Assembly (NCBI GenBank): GCA_015680635.1
Contig: JAABOA010000462.1
Location: 1-12,628, forward strand
From: Lunasporangiospora selenospora
Taxonomy: Eukaryota; Mortierellomycota; Mortierellomycetes; Mortierellales; Mortierellaceae
Reading direction: 5' to 3'
Length of the DNA: 12,628 bases
The notes beneath the pieces were generated by a model. That model was given only the letters and a program-made list of their open reading frames with translations, made no database searches and was not told the DNA's origin. Positions 1 to 5,868 of this stretch are shown in pieces; within the stretch, counting starts at the first letter, position 1, and every line of letters begins with the position of its first letter. A program made the translations under genes and the position numbers.

Positions 1-14
1 AAAAAAAACGCGTT

Positions 15-20
15 TTTATT
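15..20 (-). terminator. Candidate poly(A) signal (AATAAA) of the membrane-protein gene
   Basis: The minus strand reads AATAAA here, about 100 nt past the TAA stop at 122-124, a normal distance for a fungal 3' UTR. A single hexamer in AT-rich DNA can be chance, but position and strand fit. Confidence 0.5.
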
Positions 21-121
21 ACTAGGAACCCGGAGGCCCTTTGGCCATAAAAAAAATAGATACAGAACAAATGGGAAGGTACATTACACTGCTGCTCTTT
101 CAATCAACACCAGCTATGCTC

Positions 122-1542
122 TTAACGACCAGTCGTTGTCGTGGAACCCTGAACAGCGTTCGAGGCATTGTATGCAGCATTGTTGGCAGAGTTGACTGCA
201 TTATGCGCAGTGTTCGAGACAGAGTCCACAACACCCGTTCGTGGCTGAGTACTGTAGGCATTGCCCGTCGAATAAGACCCAACACCCGTGGGGCTATGAA
301 CACCCGTGCCTGTGACAGAAGGACTCATGCTCGTATTGTACTGTGGCGTGGTGACACCGGGACCTTGGTTATAGTAGTTCGTGGTGGCAGCTGGGTTGGT
401 TGCGGTCGTGTACGTTGCTGTACCCGCTGGCACACTCGAGTTTCCGACAGCATTATAGGCCGTTGAACTTGTGGCCGTTCCGGCTGGAACCGACTTGACA
501 ACAACAGGCTCGATCTTTTCGGTCACGACTGTCCGGATGGGACCCCGGGCATCTGCATCATTGTGCTGATGGTAAAAGAAATGATCGCTTCGCTTCTTGC
601 GCCAGCAAATACCCAACAGAATGGCCAATGCTGTGGCCGCTAGGATACCAAGGACAATACCTGCAACAGCACCGCCCGAGACGTGACTGTTTTCGCTGTT
701 GACAGGGATGTACTCATCAGGATTGTTCTGGACCGGCTCTGCCGTGGCACCTGGGAAGGTTGAAGTTCCACTCTGGATCGAGGGAGTGTCCGAGATCCAG
801 GTCGTGGTTCCACCAACAATAGTAGTACCTCCAACAACAGGCGTTGCACTCACGATTCGAGTCACACCCGAAACATCTGCTGTCGAGCCTCCGTAATACG
901 TCGTACCGCCGTAGACTCGAGTCGCACTCTCAGCGAGGCCACCACTTGGCGAAAAGGTCTGCGTACCCTGACCGGGGCGATATTGGTTTGGATTTCCGTA
1001 TGGGTTAACGAGACCCAAACCACCGCATCGACGGATAAGACCCTCAACATTAACCGAGTTCTAAAAATGAAGAGTCCCTCTTTCTGTTAGAAATAGGATT
1101 CTTTCAAGGAAAGAGTCAGGAAAAATGGGAAATCTGAGCGTTCTTTTCTTACCTCGAAGAAGGTGTCTCGGTTGCGGCGACACATACAGGCCGCGTAATT
1201 GTTAATATAGTCCTGGTTGCATTGTCTAGCGTTGCACTCTTGGACGTTCACATTGGGGTTGTTGCAGACCACTGTGATTCACGAAAAGGCAAAGTCGTAT
1301 GGAGTAGGTATTTAGTATGGAGACAGAAATGGGTGACATCATTGACCAGACGGGAGCGAAGATTTGAAGGATTTGAAGGATTCGAGGGAAAGTGGTGATG
1401 GAAAACAAAGACTGATAACTCTCTTACATGGAGAGACGCTGATGTTGCGACAGGCTTGGTTGACACTATCAGTGCTGGGGCACTCATAGGCAGAGACGGT
1501 GACAGCTGCAGCAAGTGCTGCAGTGACAAGGACAGACTTCAT
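122..1542 (-). CDS. Secreted-type single-pass membrane protein with eight-cysteine ectodomain (3 exons)
   Basis: Exons on the minus strand are 1542-1428, 1271-1153 and 1060-122. The introns (156 and 92 nt) have GTAAGA donors and CACAG/TTTAG acceptors and join into 390 aa. The start is the first in-frame ATG, at a hydrophobic signal peptide (about residues 1-18). Eight cysteines follow at 21, 31, 41, 51, 56, 67, 69 and 90; the first four are each ten apart. Next come a Gly/Thr/Ser-rich stretch (about 95-205), one transmembrane helix (about 208-230) followed by WRKKR, and a 155-residue tail with two VPAGTAT copies and Ala/Asn-rich repeats. The layout (Cys-rich head, Ser/Thr stalk, one helix, cytoplasmic tail) resembles fungal cell-wall sensors of the WSC/Mid2 type, but I recognise no WSC domain, and the spacing is not canonical CFEM. 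A surface receptor or wall-sensor role is inference; gene structure and topology are well supported. Confidence 0.82.
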
Positions 1543-1736
1543 TTGCGTTGAACTTGGATTCAATCTCGAGCACCGAGTTGGGTGGTACAAAAGATGGGAG
1601 TAGAGGAATAGGGGAGGGGGGTCAATTGCAAGGCAAAAAGACTGGGGTCGGTTAAGATATGGTATTAAGGCAAGACTGGTAAAGAGACGGAAAGTGGCAG
1701 AAAGATGAAAAGAGAGTGGGGAAAGGAGCGCTGGGG

Positions 1737-1743
1737 TTAAATA
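1737..1743 (-). promoter_or_regulatory. Possible TATA-like element (TATTTAA)
   Basis: TATTTAA on the minus strand lies about 195 nt upstream of the ATG at 1542. A second AT-rich candidate lies near 1650-1662. Neither is a perfect TATAAA, so the assignment is weak. Confidence 0.2.
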
Positions 1744-2133
1744 TGGGCTGAAGGGGAGCCCTCACATGTAAATTATGCTCCAAGGATTGTATTTCTCGAT
1801 GGCCAACGCAAAAAAGAAAAAAAAATCTGAGTCGCGTAGAAAAAATCTTTTTTCCCTTTGCCTCACGCGCACTCTTAAGACATTTTTTTCTCTGCCCAAC
1901 GCAAGCGGTTTTATATTCCTTACCCAACCAGAACGAAGAGTGGCGGGCCATTTTCTCCCTGCGCTTGTGACCGTTGCTTTGCATGAATAAAGTCCAAGAG
2001 AGATCAGGTTCTGTTTGATATGACTCTCCTTCGGTCTCCAGCATGGATTTACGAGACACGCAGAGGTAGGTGAATCACCATTGTTGATCCGTTTGCCGTT
2101 CCATTCGGTTTGTCAAGAGAGAGGACGCTACTA

Positions 2134-2139
2134 TTTATT
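2134..2139 (-). terminator. Candidate poly(A) signal (AATAAA) of the 93-aa secreted gene
   Basis: AATAAA on the minus strand sits within an AT-rich TTAAATAAATAG context, about 165 nt beyond the TAA stop at 2302-2304. It is the first such hexamer I found downstream on that strand. Confidence 0.5.
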
Positions 2140-2301
2140 TAATTAGAGCTAAATAACTTGGGACTCTTTGGATTGCAACATGACTAGCATGAACGAGCCC
2201 TGTTTAGATTAAAGAGACGACATTCCTTGGTAACAGGACAAAGATATCCAGCGGCTGTGGACCGTATGTTGCTTGCGTCTCATTTCTCAACTCCAAAGAT
2301 C

Positions 2302-2583
2302 TTAAGGACTAAGAACTTTGACATTCTTGACCTCTGTTTTCACTGGGACCTTGACACAGACCTTGTTTCCACTCACTTCGTTATTGATGAGGGAACGTTT
2401 GCGCATTGGGAGCGAGGGCTTGTCAGCGGAATCGGCTTTGGCGTTCCTGCTGTGTGATTCTGGGGCCACCTTGGCTTGGCTGCTGTGGGTGTCCATCTGA
2501 TGAGAAGAACCCTCATTCTTGTGTGGGGCGGCTTGGACGAGGGCAACGACGGCGAACAGAGCGAAAACGATTGAGACCTTCAT
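2302..2583 (-). CDS. Small secreted protein precursor with one dibasic (Kex2-type) processing site
   Basis: This intronless gene encodes 93 aa. Residues 1-18 form a clear signal peptide (MKVSIVFALF... ending VQA before AP). Residues 19-60 are polar, rich in His, Ser, Lys and Asp. Residues 61-63 are RKR, a strong site for the Golgi protease Kex2. Cleavage would leave a 30-residue C-terminal peptide (64-93) with one cysteine (Cys76) and an alternating pattern of Val and mostly Lys (about 75-90). That pattern suggests a cationic amphipathic beta-strand, and the lone cysteine could allow dimer formation. I recognise no family. The signal peptide resembles that of the poly-Asp precursor upstream (MK-S-V..AL..AAP), which could reflect shared ancestry or only shared export constraints. 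A TATA box at 2721-2728 and an AATAAA at 2134-2139 frame it as a complete transcription unit. The function is unknown: an effector, a signalling peptide or an antimicrobial peptide are all guesses. Confidence 0.78.
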   Translation of the reverse strand: MKVSIVFALFAVVALVQAAPHKNEGSSHQMDTHSSQAKVAPESHSRNAKADSADKPSLPMRKRSLINNEVSGNKVCVKVPVKTEVKNVKVLSP

Positions 2584-2720
2584 GATGACTGTTGAAAGGG
2601 GAATATGTGAGAGAATGAGCGAGTGTGCGTGGTTTTTGAATGTTGAGGATGGGAGCTTTTAAAGGCGAGTTGTGGAGGCAAGAGTCGAGTGATGAATTGG
2701 AGAGCCAGGACCAGGCTCCC

Positions 2721-2728
2721 TTTTTATA
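2721..2728 (-). promoter_or_regulatory. TATA box (TATAAAAA) of the 93-aa secreted gene
   Basis: TATAAAAA on the minus strand lies about 140 nt upstream of the ATG at 2583, giving a leader of roughly 110 nt. The same octamer precedes the poly-Asp precursor gene at a similar distance. A weaker TTTAAAAG lies closer, at 2656-2663. Confidence 0.5.
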
Positions 2729-3566
2729 AAAGAAAAAAATGATGGTAAACTAGGATCCGGAATGCCAAAGATGAGACTGGGACGTGCTCGCTGTTGGCAG
2801 ACGGTTGTGTATTCTTGATCTCCAATGCCTAGTCCAACTATCTTGAAAAGAGAGAGCTCCACCGTATCCGATAGAAAATGCTACCTCACGAAAAACATCC
2901 GAATAAAGGAGGACCTAAAAGTGAGAGGAAGATGACTTGTTCGTCTTCTTTGCATCAGGTTAAGGAGCTTTGCTTGGGCGAGTGTCAGGGAGAAATGACT
3001 GTGCGTGGAGCCGCGTGCGAAAAAGGGGACCAAGGAGAGCCTCCCTTTTGGTCGCGTTCCTTGCATACCCTCCAGGACTCCCACAGAGAATAGAACAAAC
3101 ACCCAAGGAGATGGAGGGTGCGAAAGGATCTCAATCCAGACAGATCGATCTATAACAAGCGATGCTCCTGAGAGTAGAGAGGAGAAGCAGTCCTTTGGAG
3201 ATGAATGTAAGAAGAGCTGCCGAACATGGTTCTCTATCAAAAATAAAGAGGAGAAGGAGTCGCTCTTTCTGCCATCTTGCCGTCTTTAGAGCTAAACTGA
3301 CCAATGCTACATTGAAAGAGAAGTACGGCGACAGACATACACGTATCCAAACCTTGAGCAAAAAAGATTGAGTCAGGGGGGATGATAGGTGTCCCCACTC
3401 CCTCATTTTCACAGCACTCTGCAATTTTATTGGTCGTGCCTTCTGGATATGCAACTCACGGGGGCAAAGGTGCTTTTTAAAGGAGGCTCCACGATAAATA
3501 TACTAGACGCGCTACGTAGCCAACAACCTAGAGAAATGAGTAGTCCCCATCTTTGCTTGATCTCAT

Positions 3567-3956
3567 TCAGATAGTCTGATCCCCAGGACGCGAGTTGAGG
3601 AGAGGGATTGCACCACCCAGCACATGAAGCTCTAACATTATGCATTTGGCAGAGCAAATTCTCGTGCGAATGTGGTGGGAGCAGCTCACGACTGTCCATT
3701 CCATGCAAAAGGGAAGATAATTCCCGGGCTGACATGCTTTGTTGTTCACTTCAATCCAGCGGTATCCTAATACCAAGGACGGCTTGGCCACGCCCATAGC
3801 TTGGTCCGAGAGACCAAGCAAATGATTATGCGTAAGGACGTGGATAATTGACCCTCGAGCATTGCGAATATCATGGCCCAAAGGTGCCTCAAAAGGAAGA
3901 CATGAAAGAACCACTGTTGTAAAGACGTACATTGTACATATTTGTGTAGGCTGCAT
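3567..3956 (-). CDS. Candidate small secreted protein (hypothetical, weak)
   Basis: The frame runs 129 aa from ATG 3956 to a TGA at 3567-3569. It begins with a short polar segment and a hydrophobic run (about residues 10-20, YVFTTVVLSCL) that could act as a signal peptide. The remainder has five cysteines, at 75, 84, 92, 101 and 105. It has the same strand and general style as the neighbouring secreted genes, and a minus-strand AATAAA occurs about 140 nt past its stop (3426-3431). Against it, there is no TATA box, no recognised family, no repeat or domain, and a second open frame (3427-3735) overlaps its 3' part on the same strand. It may be a chance ORF or part of a spliced gene whose exons I cannot place. 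Confidence 0.22.
   Translation of the reverse strand: MQPTQICTMYVFTTVVLSCLPFEAPLGHDIRNARGSIIHVLTHNHLLGLSDQAMGVAKPSLVLGYRWIEVNNKACQPGNYLPFCMEWTVVSCSHHIRTRICSAKCIMLELHVLGGAIPLLNSRPGDQTI
3799..3819. repeat. Perfect inverted repeat / hairpin (8-bp stem, 5-nt loop)
   Basis: GCTTGGTC and GACCAAGC flank the loop CGAGA with no mismatch. It lies within the candidate secreted ORF on the minus strand, so it may be incidental to coding sequence or a DNA/RNA structure of its own. Confidence 0.6.
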
Positions 3957-4180
3957 ATTGACGAGATACTGCCCCGTCTTTAAGAAATCTGTAAGTTAGG
4001 CTTTTCCACCCTTCTTCCTTCCAAGAGCAATAGTGTGCAGGTGTTATTTTAGGGTAGATCTGCCAGCGCAACCAGCGCCTGTTTTCACTTGATGTATTCG
4101 GATGTGCAATTGTTATTTGACTATGTAAAAAATGAATCCTATTTACGAGTAGATCGGGTGCCATGAAGGCATGGTTGACC

Positions 4181-4240
4181 TTAGGTACATGAAGATAGCT
4201 TAGTGACATCTTCATCGCCATCACCATCTTTGCCTTCGTC
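4181..4240 (-). pseudogene. In-frame acidic remnant directly after the stop of the poly-Asp gene
   Basis: Reading on in frame past the TAA at 4241-4243 gives 19 codons, DEGKDGDGDEDVTKLSSCT, before the next TAA at 4181-4183. The first dozen residues are acid-rich and include KDGDGDED, like the KDGDDD start of repeat units 4 and 5. This looks like a decayed further repeat unit or an older C-terminus cut off by a stop. Stop-codon readthrough or an annotation-level error could produce the same picture. The resemblance is visible but short. Confidence 0.4.
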
Positions 4241-4274
4241 TTAACGCTTCTTGAGATCCCCACTATCGTCATCA

Positions 4275-4315
<41 letters not shown>

Positions 4316-4343
4316 CTTACGCTTCTTGAGATCTCCACTATCG

Positions 4344-4381
<38 letters not shown>

Positions 4382-4433
4382 GTCGTCGTCGCCGTCCTTA
4401 CGCTTCTTGAGATCTCCACTATCGTCGTCATCA

Positions 4434-4465
<32 letters not shown>

Positions 4466-4795
4466 CTTACGCTTCTTGAGATCTCCACTATCGTCGTCGT
4501 CATCATCATCGTCATCATCGTCGTCGTCGTCGTCGTCTTTACGCTTCTTGAGATCTCCACTATCGTCATCGTCGTCGTCGTCTTTACGCTTCATGGCCTG
4601 GGATGAGGATCGGAAAAGGGTGGCTTTGCTTCGCTTGCTGACAGAGACTCCACGAGCCGCAATAGGACTTCCAATTGACTTGGTACCGGTAAGCCCTTGA
4701 ATTGTCTTGGGCAGTAGGTCTGAACCGACAGGGACGGGAGCAGCATGGACGGCAGCCAATGCGGCCAGGAGAGCGAGGACTACGGATGCCTTCAT
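4241..4795 (-). CDS. Secreted Kex2-processed repeat precursor releasing poly-aspartate peptides
   Basis: This intronless gene encodes 184 aa. The start is the ATG at 4795-4793, where a signal peptide begins (residues 1-18, ending VHA before AP). A spacer (19-70) carries KR at 54-55 and 69-70. Five tandem units then fill residues 71-184: each is Lys, a poly-Asp run (7, 16, 15, 17, 15 Asp), then SGDLKKR; units 4 and 5 begin KDG. Every unit ends in KR and the protein ends exactly on the last one. Kex2 cleavage after KR in the Golgi, followed by carboxypeptidase trimming, would give five acidic peptides of about 12-25 residues. This is the design of fungal Kex2-processed repeat proteins such as pheromone precursors. 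I know of no member with poly-Asp cores. Metal or calcium binding, mineral interaction or signalling are speculative roles. A TATA box lies at 4922-4929. Confidence 0.85.
4244..4585 (-). repeat. Five tandem units: poly-Asp (GAY)n run plus 21-nt SGDLKKR linker
   Basis: Going 5' to 3' on the minus strand the units are 4585-4541, 4540-4469, 4468-4400, 4399-4319 and 4318-4244 (45, 72, 69, 81 and 75 nt). The 21-nt linker is identical in four units and differs by one base in the fifth (GGG for GGA in the Gly codon). The Asp runs vary in length and codon mix: unit 4 has 12 uninterrupted GAT and unit 5 has 11 uninterrupted GAC. Unit number and length are likely to vary between strains through slippage and unequal exchange. 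Confidence 0.95.
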
Positions 4796-4821
4796 CCTGA
4801 GAAGAGGAAGCAAATGGGAAT

Positions 4822-4832
4822 GGGGGGGGGGG
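4822..4832 (-). repeat. C11 tract in the predicted 5' leader of the poly-Asp precursor
   Basis: Eleven G on the plus strand (C on the transcript) begin 26 nt upstream of the ATG at 4795, inside the leader predicted from the TATA box at 4922-4929. The flanking leader is otherwise pyrimidine-rich. A similar G11 run occurs at 12189-12199. Confidence 0.7.
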
Positions 4833-4921
4833 TTGAAGAGGAGAAAGAAGTTGTTGTATGTAGAAAGGAAATAAAAAGGAAAGCTGTTGTTGCTTGAAAA
4901 ATGAACCAAGCGATCCTTGGG

Positions 4922-4929
4922 TTTTTATA
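4922..4929 (-). promoter_or_regulatory. TATA box (TATAAAAA) of the poly-Asp precursor gene
   Basis: A perfect TATAAAAA lies on the minus strand about 127 nt upstream of the ATG, predicting a leader of roughly 100 nt. It matches the octamer at 2721-2728 in sequence and approximate spacing, so the two small secreted genes have similar core promoters. Confidence 0.6.
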
Positions 4930-5148
4930 TTTGTCGTAGAAGTTTAGAAAAGAAAAAAAAAGAGAGAGGGTGAGTGAGTGTTTATTCGACTCGGGCTGCG
5001 AGGAAAGAGTTGACGACCAATCTAAATGGCGGGCTGCACCATCCACCCGCACCGTCGCGTATCCTCCCACTCTTGAGACTATGGGAATCGTTGATAAAAT
5101 TCGAGGAGAGAAAATAGGAGGGAGGAAGAGTGAGTGTGAGAGAGTTTG

Positions 5149-5688
5149 TTAGAAGGAGGGATCGAAAAAGGCAATGTAATGAAGTGGACGTGTGCAACAG
5201 GGACTTGGCCATGAGGAGAAAGAGGAATAAGCTATCCAACCAGCATCTGAGTTGCCAGCATGCACGGTTACATTCAGGGCACGCTTGGTCTGTGCAGGAT
5301 TTAGGTTTCGGCTCATGGAGAGAGAGAGAATCGAGAGGAGAGGTGATTCGGGTTAACTCCGGATACCTACCGAGGCCAAGCATCGCCTCCAATATGTTGG
5401 AAAGTAGTGAGGCTGGCGGAGCCTATCTGTCCATGTTCCAGCACAATGGTATCTAGAGTATGGGCATGCCACTTTCCACTGATCCGTAATGCAGGTAGCA
5501 CAACAGCCATTCTCTCTCCACACATGGTCTGTGCGAGGTAACAAATGGGTCTGTGTGGTCAGATTCGGTCTCTCAAAGGCCCGATAGGGCACAGACCAAA
5601 GAGATGTTCTCCAGGCCTGCTGAGAAGTCTCTTCTGAGTAATCCCAACCGCAACCTTCAGTCGACCCCAAGTGATGCAACGGTTGCAA
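5149..5688 (-). CDS. Low-confidence candidate minus-strand gene fragment with one intron-like junction
   Basis: A minus-strand open frame from 5688 to 5371 is Trp- and Cys-rich (for example ENGCCATCITDQWKVACPY). At its end the sequence reads like an intron: a GTAGGT donor at 5370, a CTAAA branch-like site and a CACAG acceptor ending at 5290 (81 nt). Joining there stays in frame and continues for 46 codons to a TAA at 5151-5149. The frame has no internal ATG, so an upstream exon would be required, and I cannot identify one before the divergent F-box gene. No family is recognised. It may be chance, a decayed gene or a noncoding transcript. Confidence 0.15.
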
Positions 5689-5716
5689 ATCTTGTTAGGG
5701 CATGACGGGGCAGGCA

Positions 5717-5734
5717 GAGCGCGTGACCGCGCTC
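5717..5734. repeat. Perfect GC-rich hairpin (7-bp stem, TGAC loop)
   Basis: GAGCGCG and CGCGCTC flank the loop TGAC without mismatch, about 135 nt upstream of the F-box gene start. It could be an inverted-repeat protein-binding site or, if the transcript starts upstream, a structured 5' leader. Confidence 0.55.
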
Positions 5735-5800
5735 GAAGGACAGGGGTCTAGAAAAAATTCTACGTCAGTATCAGTGAGCACGATTCCCTGGGTCTCGCTT

Positions 5801-5812
5801 ATTATACAATAA
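5801..5812 (+). promoter_or_regulatory. Possible TATA-like element of the F-box gene
   Basis: ATTATACAATAA lies about 60 nt upstream of the ATG at 5869. A TACGTCA half-site, like the core bound by CREB/ATF-type bZIP factors, is at 5761-5767. Both are short matches and the assignment is tentative. Confidence 0.25.
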
Positions 5813-5868
5813 CCAAGCTCATCTCTTTGCCTTGGCCGCCCCCGGTTGTGCGTACTCTTCTTGTCAGG

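Larger units (their letters stand above)
1543..2301. other. Intergenic region: promoter of the membrane-protein gene and 3' UTR of the 93-aa secreted gene
   Basis: No convincing coding region is visible; the open frames here lack good starts and have low-complexity Lys/Phe/Ser content. The part near 1543-1760 should hold the promoter of the gene ending at 122. The part near 2130-2301 holds the 3' end of the 93-aa gene. An A/T-rich stretch at about 1805-1890 has several short A and T runs. Confidence 0.5.
2864..4180. other. Long intergenic region with no well-supported gene
   Basis: About 1.3 kb separates the 93-aa gene's promoter from the poly-Asp gene's 3' end. Open frames on both strands are short and mutually overlapping, and I recognise no domain. 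Items of note are a secretory-looking minus-strand ORF (3567-3956), a perfect hairpin (3799-3819), a 10-bp palindrome GCTACGTAGC (3511-3520) and a minus-strand AATAAA at 3426-3431. I see no transposon ends, tRNA or array. Confidence 0.45.
4935..5868. other. Divergent intergenic region between the poly-Asp gene and the F-box gene
   Basis: This stretch separates two divergently transcribed genes and should hold both upstream regions. It contains a purine-rich segment with GA repeats (about 4950-4980 and 5320-5345), four copies of the octamer GGTCTGTG (plus strand 5287-5294, 5526-5533 and 5548-5555; minus strand 5590-5597), a hairpin at 5717-5734 and a TATA-like site near 5801. A weak minus-strand ORF with an intron-like junction is listed separately. 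I see no tRNA or recognisable structural RNA. Confidence 0.5.

Noticed and set aside
122-1542. Calling the eight-cysteine domain a CFEM domain
   Set aside because: Eight cysteines and a CxC are present, but the spacing (9, 9, 9, 4, 10, 1, 20) does not fit the canonical CFEM pattern as I know it.
2881-3240. Minus-strand 119-codon frame and overlapping plus-strand frames
   Set aside because: There is no signal peptide, domain or consistent codon pattern. Several frames on both strands are equally open, as expected for unselected sequence.
4244-4585. Repeat array considered as a CRISPR array or noncoding satellite
   Set aside because: The spacers are simple GAC/GAT triplets, not unique sequence, and the whole array is an open frame behind a signal peptide.
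4251-4700. Plus-strand poly-serine frame and minus-strand poly-Met/Thr frame over the repeat
   Set aside because: They are other-frame readings of the (GAY)n repeat. Only the poly-Asp frame has a signal peptide, a TATA box and regularly placed KR sites.
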